Shown piece by piece: positions 1 to 9,831 of a stretch of DNA of 36,368 nucleotides (its first letter is position 1; the number at the start of each line of letters is the position of its first letter). The position numbers and the translations under genes were made by a program. The notes under the pieces were generated by a model. It was given only the letters and a program-made list of their open reading frames with translations, had not been told where the DNA came from and ran no database searches. The stretch covers positions 1 through 36,368 of the forward strand of contig JAUHWV010000007.1 in NCBI GenBank assembly GCA_030427335.1, in the 5' to 3' direction. The stretch is from Gammaproteobacteria bacterium. GTDB lineage: Bacteria; Pseudomonadota; Gammaproteobacteria; Pseudomonadales; Halieaceae.

Positions 1-1461
1 ATTCAAAGGCACCACGCTTTACCCCTTTTTAGACGGGGCAAACGGCTTTTCATTGCTCTAGCTGATCCCGCTAATCTTGAGGCCCTAGACGAGATCAAGT
101 TTCATACGGGCATAAATACGGAAGCCATCGTGGTCGACCAAGAAGCTCTTGCTGCCGCCATAGATAGGCTAAGCGAAGCAAAAGATGCCATAGAACAACT
201 TGTTGATCTGGAAGGCAGCCAATTTGAAGACCTGGAAGTTGAAGCCATCGACGAAGATGATCGAAGCGATCGCGACGTCGGCAACATGGATGCCGACGAT
301 ACCCCCATAGTGCGCTTCGTAAACAAAGTACTGCTCGACGCAGTAAAAGCCGGCGCATCGGACATTCACTTTGAGCCCTACGAACATACCTACCGCGTGC
401 GCTTTCGTGCAGATGGCATTCTTCGAGAAGTGGTCACACCGCCGAAAGCGCTTGCACCCCGCTTAGCGGCGCGCTTAAAAGTGATGTCCCGTATGGATAT
501 CTCGGAGCGCCGCGTACCTCAGGACGGGCGCATACAAATGCGCCTATCGAAAACACGCGCCATCGATATGCGGGTTAACACGCTGCCAACCCTGTTTGGT
601 GAAAAAATCGTACTGCGTATCCTCGATCCAACCAGCGCTACTCTGGGCATTGATGCCCTGGGCTACGAGCGTGAGCAGAAAAAACTATTTATGGATGCGC
701 TGGATAAACCTCAAGGCATGATCCTCGTCACCGGCCCTACGGGTTCAGGTAAAACGGTGTCGCTATATACAGGACTAAATATTCTGAATACCGTTGAGCG
801 CAACATCTCAACCGCAGAAGACCCAGTTGAAATCAACCTAGAAGGTATAAACCAGGTACCGGTTAACCCCAAAGTGGGACTCAACTTTGCCGATGCACTG
901 CGGTCATTCCTGCGCCAAGACCCTGATGTGATCATGGTAGGGGAGATTCGAGATCTAGAAACCGCAGAAATCTCTATCAAAGCAGCGCAAACAGGGCACT
1001 TAGTGCTCTCGACCCTGCACACCAACAGTGCGGCAGAAACGATTACGCGCTTGCTCAATATGGGGGTTCCCGCTTTCAACGTGGCGACCGCGGTTACATT
1101 GATTATCGCGCAGCGCTTGGCGCGACGCCTATGCACCAAATGCGCCAAACCCGTCGGTAATCTTCCGGAAGAGAGCCTCTTAGAACTCGGCTTCACCAAA
1201 GAGATGCTCAAAGACGCTAAGATCAAAGAAGCGGTAGGCTGCGAATCCTGCAACCACGGTTATAAAGGCCGGACCGGCATCTATGAAGTCGTTCAGATTA
1301 CCTCTAAAATTGCACGCATGATTCTCGAGGGCGCCAACTCGATTGAAATCGCCAACGAAGCTCGCAGAGAAGGCTTCACCAGCTTACGCACATCGGCGCT
1401 CATGAAGGTCGCAAGAGGCATCATCAGCTTAGAAGAAGCGAATCGAGTTACGGTCGATTAG
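1..1461 (+). CDS. pilB: Type IV pilus assembly ATPase PilB (5' end truncated by window edge)
   Basis: The frame is open from base 1 ([37 protein letters not shown]...), so the ORF-track start at 130 is internal. Walker A GPTGSGKT, the [11 protein letters not shown] Walker B/Asp region, [12 protein letters not shown] and the C-terminal CxxC zinc motifs (CTKC, CESC) are present. Followed by pilC and pilD. Confidence 0.95.
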   Translation: MQRHHALPLFRRGKRLFIALADPANLEALDEIKFHTGINTEAIVVDQEALAAAIDRLSEAKDAIEQLVDLEGSQFEDLEVEAIDEDDRSDRDVGNMDADDTPIVRFVNKVLLDAVKAGASDIHFEPYEHTYRVRFRADGILREVVTPPKALAPRLAARLKVMSRMDISERRVPQDGRIQMRLSKTRAIDMRVNTLPTLFGEKIVLRILDPTSATLGIDALGYEREQKKLFMDALDKPQGMILVTGPTGSGKTVSLYTGLNILNTVERNISTAEDPVEINLEGINQVPVNPKVGLNFADALRSFLRQDPDVIMVGEIRDLETAEISIKAAQTGHLVLSTLHTNSAAETITRLLNMGVPAFNVATAVTLIIAQRLARRLCTKCAKPVGNLPEESLLELGFTKEMLKDAKIKEAVGCESCNHGYKGRTGIYEVVQITSKIARMILEGANSIEIANEARREGFTSLRTSALMKVARGIISLEEANRVTVD

Positions 1462-1477
1462 GTAAGAAGGGCATACC

Positions 1478-2689
1478 ATGGCAGCAAAGCTCGCTATCTT
1501 TAATTACGTTGGCACCGATAAACGAGGTAAAGAAACCTCCGGTGAGATCGAAGCCGCATCGGTTGCTATGGCGAAGGCGCAGTTGCGCCGTCGCGGCATC
1601 AATACCAAATCGGTCAAGAAACAAGCAAAAACCCTCTTCGGCAGAGCCGGTAAAAAGATTAAGCCCGCAGATACAGCGCTCTTCACACGTCAGCTGGCCA
1701 CCATGATGAAGGCTGGTGTTCCGCTCATACAGAGCTTTGAGATCGTCGCCGATGGGGTCGAAAACGAGCGTATGCGCAAACTCGTGACCCGCATTCGTGG
1801 TGATGTCGCTGCAGGTAACCAGTTGGCCGCCGCGCTAGCGAAGCATCCGGATCAGTTTGACGATCTGTTTTGCTCCCTAGTCAACTCAGGCGAAAGCTCT
1901 GGTACGCTCGAGACCATGCTTGACCGCGTTGCAACCTATAAAGAGAAAACCGAAGCGCTCAAGGCCAAAATCAAGAAAGCGATGACCTATCCGATTGCGG
2001 TTGTGCTCGTGGCGCTCGTCGTGACCTCACTCTTGTTGGTCAAGGTCGTACCGCAGTTCGCTGAGACCTTCCAAAGTTTCGGGTCCGAACTACCCGGTTT
2101 CACTCGGTTCGTTCTCGAAATCTCATATTTTGCTCAAGACTACTGGTACATTATCTTCGCAGCCATTATTGGAGCGGTTTTACTATTCCAACGCGCCATG
2201 AAGACCTCCGTCGCCTTCGCCGAAAAATTTGATGAATTCGCGCTCAAAACGCCTGTGGTCGGCGGCATCGTTTACAACTCCGTCATCGCTCGTTTTTCGC
2301 GCACACTGTCTACCACCTTCGCAGCGGGCGTACCCCTCGTTGAAGCTTTGGAGAGCACCGCGGGCGCAGCGGGCAACTTAGTCTACCGCAAGGCAATTTT
2401 CAGAATCAGAGACGACGTTACCAGCGGTTCATCGCTCTATGCGGCCATTAAATCAACCGGCATCTTCCCCAGCATGCTCCTGCAGATGGTGAGCATCGGC
2501 GAGGAATCGGGCGCACTCGACGAGATGCTAGGTAAAGTAGCAACACACTACGAGGAAGCCGTAGATAACGCGGTCGACAGCCTGAGCTCCCTGATAGAAC
2601 CTGTGATCATGGCGGTGCTCGGGGTGCTCGTTGGTGGCTTGATGGTTGCAATGTACCTGCCGATCTTTATGCTGGGCTCAGTGGTATAA
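1478..2689 (+). CDS. pilC: Type IV pilus inner-membrane platform protein PilC
   Basis: 403 aa T2SF/PilC-type protein with duplicated domains (FTRQLATMMKAGVPLIQSFEIV and FSRTLSTTFAAGVPLVEALEST) and hydrophobic segments; lies between pilB and pilD. Confidence 0.95.
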   Translation: MAAKLAIFNYVGTDKRGKETSGEIEAASVAMAKAQLRRRGINTKSVKKQAKTLFGRAGKKIKPADTALFTRQLATMMKAGVPLIQSFEIVADGVENERMRKLVTRIRGDVAAGNQLAAALAKHPDQFDDLFCSLVNSGESSGTLETMLDRVATYKEKTEALKAKIKKAMTYPIAVVLVALVVTSLLLVKVVPQFAETFQSFGSELPGFTRFVLEISYFAQDYWYIIFAAIIGAVLLFQRAMKTSVAFAEKFDEFALKTPVVGGIVYNSVIARFSRTLSTTFAAGVPLVEALESTAGAAGNLVYRKAIFRIRDDVTSGSSLYAAIKSTGIFPSMLLQMVSIGEESGALDEMLGKVATHYEEAVDNAVDSLSSLIEPVIMAVLGVLVGGLMVAMYLPIFMLGSVV

Positions 2690-2705
2690 ACCAAAAGGCC
2701 CTACG

Positions 2706-3566
2706 ATGTTTGAATTAGAAACGCTCGCGCAGATTCCCGTACTCTGGTACCCGACCATCTTCGTTTTGGGCGCTGTGATTGGCAGTTTCTTAAACGTTGT
2801 AATCCTGCGATTACCCGCCATGATGCAGCATACCTGGCGCAGCGACTGCGAGGTCTTTTTAGAGATCGAACCCAGCGAAAAAGCGGAACCGCTCACCCTA
2901 GCGACACCCGGCTCGCACTGCCCCTCGTGTAAAACGCCAATTAAGCCCTGGCACAATATTCCCATAGTGAGCTGGCTCACATTGCGCGGTAAATGCAATA
3001 GCTGCGGGGCGAGCATCAGTGCCCGCTATCCTCTTGTCGAGCTGGCTACCGCCTTGCTGAGCGTTGCAGTAGCCTCGCAATTTGAGTTCGGCGCTGCGCA
3101 GGGGCTCGCTCTGGTGGCTACGTGGGCCTTGATCGTTTTGACCATGATCGACGCCGATCACCAGCTTTTGCCCGACGACATCACCCTACCCTTGCTTTGG
3201 TTGGGCTTGATCGCAAACGCCTTCGGAATATTCACCGATCTTGCATCCGCCGTGTGGGGCGCCGTCTGCGGTTACGGCAGTTTGTGGAGCGTGTACTGGG
3301 CCTTCAAACTCACCACGGGCAAAGAAGGCATGGGCTACGGTGATTTCAAGCTCCTAGCCGCACTCGGCGCTTGGCTTGGCTGGCAATCGCTCCCGATGAT
3401 CATTTTAATGTCATCACTTATCGGCGCCATCATTGGCATCACCATGATGGCTCTGTCCAAACTGGGCCGCGGCCAACCTATGCCTTTCGGGCCGTATCTC
3501 GCTATCGCCGGCTGGCTATCACTCGTATTTGGCGATACCATCCAGCGCTTATCCCCTTACTTTTAG
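2706..3566 (+). CDS. pilD: Type IV prepilin peptidase / N-methyltransferase PilD
   Basis: Start chosen at ATG 2706 (MFELETLAQIP), not the 2646 ORF start that overlaps pilC. Zinc-binding cysteine pairs CPSC...CNSC, GxGDFK-type aspartyl protease motif (GYGDFKLLAALGAWLGW) and LTMIDADHQLLPD. Confidence 0.94.
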   Translation: MFELETLAQIPVLWYPTIFVLGAVIGSFLNVVILRLPAMMQHTWRSDCEVFLEIEPSEKAEPLTLATPGSHCPSCKTPIKPWHNIPIVSWLTLRGKCNSCGASISARYPLVELATALLSVAVASQFEFGAAQGLALVATWALIVLTMIDADHQLLPDDITLPLLWLGLIANAFGIFTDLASAVWGAVCGYGSLWSVYWAFKLTTGKEGMGYGDFKLLAALGAWLGWQSLPMIILMSSLIGAIIGITMMALSKLGRGQPMPFGPYLAIAGWLSLVFGDTIQRLSPYF

Positions 3567-3573
3567 GAATCCT

Positions 3574-4164
3574 ATGCGAACCATAGGCATCACCGGCGGC
3601 ATTGGCAGCGGAAAGACGGCCGTTACCGATTATTTGGCAACCAAAGGTATTACGATCGTTGATGCCGACTTAGCCTCACGAGTGATCGTTGAACCCGGTC
3701 GACCCGCGCTCGAAACGATATTTGAGCATTTCGGTCAACATCTAAAACTAAGCGATGGGTCACTGGATCGTGCCGGTTTACGCACCATTGTTTTTAACGA
3801 TACCGAGGCGCGCTTGTGGCTCGAGCAACTCACCCACCCCCTCATTGGCGAAGAGATTCAGCAGCAGTTAGCAGCGGCCGAGGGGCACTATCGTGTATTG
3901 AGCTCGCCGCTCTTGCTGGAAGGTACTCAGGTCAACATGACGGATTACGTGGTTGTCGTAGACGTACCGGAAGAAGTTCAGATCGCGCGCGCAAGTGCCC
4001 GCGACAACAATGATCCCGCGCAAATTAAACGCATTATGGCTGCACAGTTGACGCGCGAAGAGCGGAAGGCGAAAGCAGATTACGTTGTGGACAATTCGGG
4101 TTCTCTTGAAGATCTTCACATTGCGGCTGAGCAGCTGCACCAACATCTCCTGAGCCTGGACTAA
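3574..4164 (+). CDS. coaE: Dephospho-CoA kinase
   Basis: Start chosen at ATG 3574 (MRTIGITGGIGSGKTAV, P-loop); DADLASRVIVEPGRPAL and the downstream LSSPLLLEG region are typical of CoaE. Follows pilD as in many gammaproteobacteria. Confidence 0.95.
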   Translation: MRTIGITGGIGSGKTAVTDYLATKGITIVDADLASRVIVEPGRPALETIFEHFGQHLKLSDGSLDRAGLRTIVFNDTEARLWLEQLTHPLIGEEIQQQLAAAEGHYRVLSSPLLLEGTQVNMTDYVVVVDVPEEVQIARASARDNNDPAQIKRIMAAQLTREERKAKADYVVDNSGSLEDLHIAAEQLHQHLLSLD

Positions 4165-4263
4165 TGACAAGTTTGGTGAAGAGCTCAAAGCTTGAACGTG
4201 CTTAAAGCTACTGTGACCGCAATTAAGCAGGTAAGCCGCGAGGGGCTCTCGAGACCGACCAGT

Positions 4264-4674
4264 TCAGGTTAAGCGCGCGGCCAGCGCCTCCAGAATCGCC
4301 ACGTTGGGCGTTGGCATCGGATACTCGCTGCACTGATCCACCGGCACCCAGGCAATTTGCTGGCCTTCCTTGCCTTGACCCTCGCCTTCAAAGTCGGTTA
4401 CCAGCCAGCAGTCCAATAGAACCGAACGCACATCATAATCGTGGCGGATCTCCACTAAAGGCTCCGCCTCGATGACATCTAAACCCAGCTCCTCGTGCAG
4501 CTCACGAGCGAGCGCCTCGAATACGTGCTCACCGGGCTCGACTTTACCACCGGGGAATTCCCACAAACCGGCCAAATGCTGCTCACCTTGACGCAAGGAA
4601 ATCAGGAGCCACCCATCCCTCAGGATAACCCCAACGGCCACATGCAATAGCGGTTTAGATTCAATATTTGCCAT
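4264..4674 (-). CDS. mutT: 8-oxo-dGTP diphosphatase MutT (Nudix)
   Basis: Nudix box GGKVEPGEHVFEALARELHEELGL; single-domain 136 aa protein; downstream of secA/argJ. Confidence 0.9.
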   Translation of the reverse strand: MANIESKPLLHVAVGVILRDGWLLISLRQGEQHLAGLWEFPGGKVEPGEHVFEALARELHEELGLDVIEAEPLVEIRHDYDVRSVLLDCWLVTDFEGEGQGKEGQQIAWVPVDQCSEYPMPTPNVAILEALAARLT

Positions 4675-4712
4675 TCATTACCACTTAGGTTCGAAATGAA
4701 CTATCCATACAC

Positions 4713-5912
4713 CTAGGTTCGATACTCGGCATTTATGCGCACGTAATCGTACGAGAAGTCACTGGTATAAACCGCGGTTGCAGCGGTACCGCGATTCAGC
4801 CCCACTTTTAGAACCACATCGGTTGGCGCCATCGCGGCTACACCCTGCTCTTCTGTGTAGCTTGAGGCACGCTGCCCCTGCTCGGCGATCAAAACATCGT
4901 TCAGATGCAAGGTCACTTTATCGACATCCAGATTCACGAGACCCGCGCGGCCAATAGCGGCCAGCAGTCGCCCCCAGTTGGGATCAGAGGCAAAGAGCGC
5001 AGTCTTAACGAGAGGTGATTCCGCGATGGTAAAGGCGACATCCAAACACTCTTGTTCGCTGGCACCACCCTGTACTTCAATCTGAAAGAACTTGGTAGCG
5101 CCCTCGCCGTCGCGCACCATCATCTGCGCAAGCTCCAGCAGCAATCCGTCGAGGGCCTCGCAAAAGGTCACGTACAAAGGGTCGTCCGCACTTTCAATAG
5201 CGGGCAGGGCAGACTGCCCCGTCGCAGTAAGCGTGCAGGCGTCGTTCGTGGAGGTATCGCCGTCTATCGTAATACGGTGATAGGACTGCTCAACGGCACG
5301 CACCAGCGCCTTGTGAAGCAAATCCGGCGCGATAGAAAGATCGGTCGCCACAAAGGACAGCATAGTCGCCATGTTGGGGCGAATCATACCCGCGCCCTTG
5401 GTGATACCCGTGATCGCAAACGCGCTGTCACCGACCTCAACCCGCGTGGAAGCAAATTTGGGCTTGGTATCGGTGGTCATGATACCCTCCGCGGCGATCG
5501 GCCACGCCTCAGCGTTCAAGGCATCCAAGGCGGCGGGTAGAGCCGCGGTAATCTTCGCTACGGGTAAAGGCTCTCCGATCACACCCGTGGAAAAAGGCAA
5601 AATCTGATCCGCCGAGCACCCTGCCAAGTCGGCTAGCGCCTGGACAGTCGCTTGCGCATTGGCAAGTCCAGATTGGCCTGTACCGGCGTTCGCGTTTCCG
5701 GTATTGATCAATAGGTAACGCGGCGCATTCGCACCCAGGTTCGCCTTTGCAATCGTGACCGGCGCTGCACAAAAGGCGTTCTTCGTGAAAACGCCAGCCG
5801 TGTGAGCTCCCTCACACAACTCAAATACAACCACATCTTTGCGGCCTGGCTTTTTTATGCCCGCGCTTGCGATGCCAACACGAATACCTAGAATGGAGTG
5901 AAACGCGCTCAT
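4713..5912 (-). CDS. argJ: Bifunctional glutamate N-acetyltransferase / amino-acid acetyltransferase ArgJ
   Basis: KGAGMIRPNMATMLSF autoproteolytic site with catalytic Thr; STNDACTLTATG; RDGEGATKF; SDPNWGRLLAAIGRAG. Confidence 0.96.
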   Translation of the reverse strand: MSAFHSILGIRVGIASAGIKKPGRKDVVVFELCEGAHTAGVFTKNAFCAAPVTIAKANLGANAPRYLLINTGNANAGTGQSGLANAQATVQALADLAGCSADQILPFSTGVIGEPLPVAKITAALPAALDALNAEAWPIAAEGIMTTDTKPKFASTRVEVGDSAFAITGITKGAGMIRPNMATMLSFVATDLSIAPDLLHKALVRAVEQSYHRITIDGDTSTNDACTLTATGQSALPAIESADDPLYVTFCEALDGLLLELAQMMVRDGEGATKFFQIEVQGGASEQECLDVAFTIAESPLVKTALFASDPNWGRLLAAIGRAGLVNLDVDKVTLHLNDVLIAEQGQRASSYTEEQGVAAMAPTDVVLKVGLNRGTAATAVYTSDFSYDYVRINAEYRT

Positions 5913-5916
5913 AAAT

Positions 5917-8619
5917 TTAGAGTTTTCCGTGACAAGATTTGTATTTCTTTCCGCTACCGCAAGGGCAGGGTTCGTTACGCCCTACTTTGCGCTCTTCACG
6001 CACAAAGGGCTCTGCGCCTGGGGCGGGTTCAGCCTCGCCCTCGCCGCTATCCATCGCGGCCGCCTGCGCGTGCTCAAATGCGAGCTTCTCTCGGGCAGCT
6101 TCTTCGCGACGGCGCTGCTCGATGAGAGCCGCCTCGTCCGGGCGCTGAATTTGAACGTGGCTCAAGAACTTCACCACCTCAAACTTCAAATTATTCAGCA
6201 AAGTCTGGAACAGCTCAAAGGACTCGCGCTTGTATTCCTGTTTGGGATTCTTCTGAGCGTAAGCGCGGAGATGAATACCCTGGCGTAACTGATCCATTGT
6301 CGCTAGGTGATCTTTCCACAGCTGATCCAGAATCTGCAGCATGACCTGCTTCTCGATGCTACGCATATCGGGGCCCACCAGCTCCGACTTCTCGTCATAG
6401 GCCTCTTGTATCGCGGCAACGACACGCTCGCGGATCGCCTCTTCGTCCACCGAGTTATCTTCATCTAGCCACTGTTGTACGGGCAACTGAATAGCAAAAT
6501 CAGTTTCCAACGCTTTCTCGAGCCCTGAAATATCCCACTGTTCCTCAACGCTCATAGGCGGTATGAAACCGTCAATGGCGTCGTTGATTACGTCCGCACG
6601 AATAGCCGTTACCGTTTCCGAGATATCATCCTCAAGCAGCAAATCGTTGCGCTGCTGGTAAATAATCTGACGCTGGTCATTGGCAACGTCATCGTACTCA
6701 AGCAACTGTTTACGAATGTCAAAGTTACGCCCTTCTACTTTACGCTGTGCTTTCTCGATGGCGTTGGTTAGATTACGGTGTTCGATGGCCTCGCCTTTTT
6801 CCATACCAAGGGCTTGCATAAAGTTCTTCACGCGATCAGAAGCAAAAATACGCATCAGGTTGTCTTCTAAAGACAAATAAAAACGCGATAAGCCTGGATC
6901 ACCCTGACGCCCTGCACGACCGCGAAGCTGGTTATCGATTCGTCGCGATTCGTGTCGCTCTGTGCCTAAGATATGTAAGCCGCCGGCAGCTAACACAGCT
7001 TCGTGGCGTTCTTGCCAAGCCGCTCTAATCGCTTCGTGCTGTTCGTCGCTGATATCACCCGCAGCCGCAAGCTCTGCCTCAAGATTACCACCCAATACGA
7101 TGTCAGTACCTCGACCCGCCATATTAGTGGCGATGGTCACCACGCCGGGGCGGCCCGCTTGAGCGATGATCTCGGCTTCCTGCTCGTGGTATTTCGCGTT
7201 GAGTACTTTGTGCTCTATCTTAGACTGCTTAAACCGTGCCGAAAGCTCTTCCGAAGTCTCAACCGACGCCGTTCCGACCAGCACCGGTGACCCCTTCTCG
7301 ATACAAGACAGCACGTCTTCAACGATCGCATCGAACTTTTCTTCACGCGTCAGATACACCAGATCGTTCAAGTCTTTGCGCTGCATAGGCTTGTTCGTTG
7401 GTATTACCAGAACTTCTAAGCCGTAAATTTGCCTGAACTCGAAGGCCTCGGTATCCGCCGTCCCCGTCATACCCGATAGCGTGTTATACAACCGGAAGTA
7501 GTTCTGGAAAGTCGTTGAGGCCAAAGTCTGGCTTTCGCTTTGAATCTGTACGCCTTCTTTTGCCTCGATAGCCTGATGTAGGCCTTCCGACAAGCGACGA
7601 CCGGGCATGGTGCGTCCAGTGTGCTCATCAATCAACACCACTTGGCCACCCTGAACGATGTACTCCACATCTTTATGGAACAATGCGTGCGCCTTGAGTG
7701 CAGAGTGTACGTGGTGCAATAAATTCAAATTTGTCGCCGCATATAGGCTTTCACCCTCCGCCAGCAAACCCTCGCTGATCAAAAGCCCTTCAACGTACTC
7801 GTGCCCCGCTTCTGTAAGTTCAATCGAGCGCTGTTTCTCATCGATCGAATAGTGCCCGGGTACTTCCTCCGTTCCCTGACTTAACATGGGCACAAAGCGA
7901 TTAATGCGCTTATACAGGTCGGAACTATCAGAGGAAGCACCCGAGATAATAAGGGGCGTCCGGGCCTCATCGATCAAAATCGAATCGACTTCGTCTACGA
8001 TTGCAAAATTGAGCTCACGCTGCAGACGGTCGGAAGCAGAAAAGGCCATGTTGTCACGCAGGTAATCGAAACCGAATTCGTTGTTGGTGCCGTAAATGAT
8101 GTCCGCTGAATAAGCCTGCTTCTTTTGCTCTCCGGCCTGCCCGGACTTAATCACACCTACGCTCAAGCCCAAAAAGCGATAAAGAGGCTCCATCCAGTGC
8201 GCGTCACGATTAGCCAGGTAGTCGTTTACCGTAACCAGGTGTACACCTTTACCCGTAAGTGCATTCAGATAAGCTGGCAAGGTCGCAACCAGCGTTTTAC
8301 CCTCACCCGTGCGCATCTCGGCGATTTTGCCTTCATGTAGAGCGATACCACCGATCATCTGCACATCGAAGTGACGCAATCCCAAAGTGCGTTTGCCCGC
8401 CTCGCGCACAACCGCAAAGGCTTCGGGTAGAATCGACGTCAGCGTTTCACCCTGCTCTAGGCGCTCTTTAAACAAGGGGGTTTTGGCCGCCAACTCGTCA
8501 TCCGACAGCGCCGCTAAACCACTTTCAAATTCGTTAATTTTCGCGACCAGCTTGCCGATGCGCTTCAACTCGCGGTCGTTACGGGTGCCGAAAACTTTTC
8601 TCAATACATTCGCAATCAT
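5917..8619 (-). CDS. secA: Protein translocase ATPase SecA
   Basis: Start proposed at the ATG at 8619 ([20 protein letters not shown]), not ORF start 8628: AAGGA SD at 8632-8628 gives 8-nt spacing, and the N-terminus then matches the canonical length. [37 protein letters not shown] and C-terminal SEC-C zinc motif [14 protein letters not shown]. Confidence 0.96.
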   Translation of the reverse strand: MIANVLRKVFGTRNDRELKRIGKLVAKINEFESGLAALSDDELAAKTPLFKERLEQGETLTSILPEAFAVVREAGKRTLGLRHFDVQMIGGIALHEGKIAEMRTGEGKTLVATLPAYLNALTGKGVHLVTVNDYLANRDAHWMEPLYRFLGLSVGVIKSGQAGEQKKQAYSADIIYGTNNEFGFDYLRDNMAFSASDRLQRELNFAIVDEVDSILIDEARTPLIISGASSDSSDLYKRINRFVPMLSQGTEEVPGHYSIDEKQRSIELTEAGHEYVEGLLISEGLLAEGESLYAATNLNLLHHVHSALKAHALFHKDVEYIVQGGQVVLIDEHTGRTMPGRRLSEGLHQAIEAKEGVQIQSESQTLASTTFQNYFRLYNTLSGMTGTADTEAFEFRQIYGLEVLVIPTNKPMQRKDLNDLVYLTREEKFDAIVEDVLSCIEKGSPVLVGTASVETSEELSARFKQSKIEHKVLNAKYHEQEAEIIAQAGRPGVVTIATNMAGRGTDIVLGGNLEAELAAAGDISDEQHEAIRAAWQERHEAVLAAGGLHILGTERHESRRIDNQLRGRAGRQGDPGLSRFYLSLEDNLMRIFASDRVKNFMQALGMEKGEAIEHRNLTNAIEKAQRKVEGRNFDIRKQLLEYDDVANDQRQIIYQQRNDLLLEDDISETVTAIRADVINDAIDGFIPPMSVEEQWDISGLEKALETDFAIQLPVQQWLDEDNSVDEEAIRERVVAAIQEAYDEKSELVGPDMRSIEKQVMLQILDQLWKDHLATMDQLRQGIHLRAYAQKNPKQEYKRESFELFQTLLNNLKFEVVKFLSHVQIQRPDEAALIEQRRREEAAREKLAFEHAQAAAMDSGEGEAEPAPGAEPFVREERKVGRNEPCPCGSGKKYKSCHGKL

Positions 8620-8680
8620 CAATCTCATCCTTCAAAAAAATGGGGGGACTTGCCAACAGCTGGCTTGGAGCTGAGATTGA
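8619..8680 (-). promoter_or_regulatory. Predicted RNA helix sequestering the secA ribosome-binding site
   Basis: On the - strand TCAATCTCA-GC-TCC (8680-8667) is complementary to GGA-TGAGATTGA (8630-8619): 9 bp + 3 bp with a 2-nt bulge and 36-nt loop. The 3' arm contains part of the SD and reaches the first base of the secA ATG. Confidence 0.6.
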
Positions 8681-8682
8681 AA

Positions 8683-9588
8683 TTAGGAAAGGGTGTTGTG
8701 CTGATACCGTGATGGGTCAATGAGTCTGCCAAAAGCAAAGGCCGGTCGCTGTTCGCGGTTAGCCCACAATAACGCTTGGTATGAAGCGATCAATGCGTGC
8801 CCACGCTCGCTGCTAATAGTGCTTGAGATGGAATGATATTCGGGACGCTCACTTATAACGAGTGCGCTTGGCGCAGAAGCGCGTTCGCCAGCAGAGGCAT
8901 CTACCAAAGGCTCGTGGCCGAGATGAAACCAGGCCTTCGGACTATGGCGATCTGCGATATCCGTTTGATGCAACACACCGATTGCCATTCGCACCGCAGC
9001 GCGAATCGATGCCACCGGACGGTCCGTCCTTGCACACCGGCTCGATTCCCCAGCCCCAGCCTTCGCAGCAGAGTCACGGGAGGAAGCCAAGTCAACAAAA
9101 TCGAAATAGTAACTACCCAGCTCAATATCGGAGGCGGAGTCATTCAGCTTGAGCGAGGTGTAAGTCGGCAAGACCCAACCATTAGCAGACTCAGTCAAAG
9201 ACCCCTTTTGATCAGACGCAGCCCAATCCCAATTCAGCGCGCACTCAGCGATATCAGGCCTAGGCAAGCTTGGGTGAACCCAGTATTGCCAATTCAGGGG
9301 CGCCTCCCCTACCACTTTAATGGGTAGGCTGGCGATATTTGAGGCAAGTGAACGTAGCGTATTTCGCGCTCTTAGGCTGAGTGATATGGGTTCTTTGACA
9401 ACCTGCGGCTGACTCGCTTTTTCAAACGAAGTCTGCGCCGAATACGAGATAGTCGCTTCGTTATCGCTGCTCGCCGCCAGCCCCATGGGTAACCCTACCA
9501 ACACAACCGAGGCAATCGATTTGCCCAAGCGCCGCCAGTCATGACTGACGATACGCTCAACAAGGTTAGTTGGGGTTGGCTTGCTCAT
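8683..9588 (-). CDS. Orphan exported protein in the secM position (candidate SecM-like secA regulator)
   Basis: ORF track 8683-9657; start chosen at ATG 9588 (MSKPTPTNLVERIVSHDWRRLGKSIASVVLVGLPMGLAASS...), with ATG 9609 and TTG 9657 as alternatives. Positively charged, extended n-region plus a hydrophobic core resembling a signal sequence. Co-oriented between lpxC and secA. No family recognised in the mature part. Confidence 0.6.
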   Translation of the reverse strand: MSKPTPTNLVERIVSHDWRRLGKSIASVVLVGLPMGLAASSDNEATISYSAQTSFEKASQPQVVKEPISLSLRARNTLRSLASNIASLPIKVVGEAPLNWQYWVHPSLPRPDIAECALNWDWAASDQKGSLTESANGWVLPTYTSLKLNDSASDIELGSYYFDFVDLASSRDSAAKAGAGESSRCARTDRPVASIRAAVRMAIGVLHQTDIADRHSPKAWFHLGHEPLVDASAGERASAPSALVISERPEYHSISSTISSERGHALIASYQALLWANREQRPAFAFGRLIDPSRYQHNTLS

Positions 9589-9772
9589 GCTCGGGCGCAA
9601 TAGGCGCATGTGATTTAATGAGCGCACAATATGCCACAAGCGGGCCCGTAACACCAACTCGACAGGGCATCGTAAAGCGTCCGTTTGTCACAAATGGGTA
9701 CCTTTTAGAGCGGCGAAGGATTAGCGACCGCCGGGTGTGGCTTCGTCTGAGTCATACGCAATCTGGTGATTA

Positions 9773-9791
9773 CCGCACTGGATGAGTGCGG
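9773..9791 (-). other. Small perfect hairpin in the lpxC-orphan intergenic region
   Basis: - strand CCGCACT-CATCC-AGTGCGG: 7-bp perfect stem, 5-nt loop. Confidence 0.45.
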
Positions 9792-9831
9792 CGTCGGTCA
9801 TACACGACCATACGAGGTGCTACAGCAGACC

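Noticed and set aside
711-1253. 180-aa - strand ORF inside pilB
   Set aside because: Antisense to the conserved PilB ATPase core; no recognisable protein family.
5052-5540. 162-aa + strand ORF inside argJ
   Set aside because: Completely antisense to a clearly conserved argJ; shadow ORF.
8620-8628. secA start at 8628 (MRLMIANV...) from the ORF track
   Set aside because: The AAGGA SD overlaps or abuts that ATG; the ATG at 8619 has proper spacing and gives a canonical-length SecA N-terminus.
8683-8790. Canonical SecM arrest motif (FxxxxWIxxxxGIRAGP) or RAPP/RAPG-type motif in the orphan tail
   Set aside because: Not present. The tail has W, G, P and R at loosely similar positions, but the spacing does not match; no homology is claimed.
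8833-9327. 164-aa + strand ORF (and 96-aa ORF 8862-9152) opposite the orphan exported ORF
   Set aside because: Antisense to a longer ORF co-oriented with its operon neighbours; Arg/Ser/His-rich composition typical of shadow ORFs; no recognisable domain or RBS.
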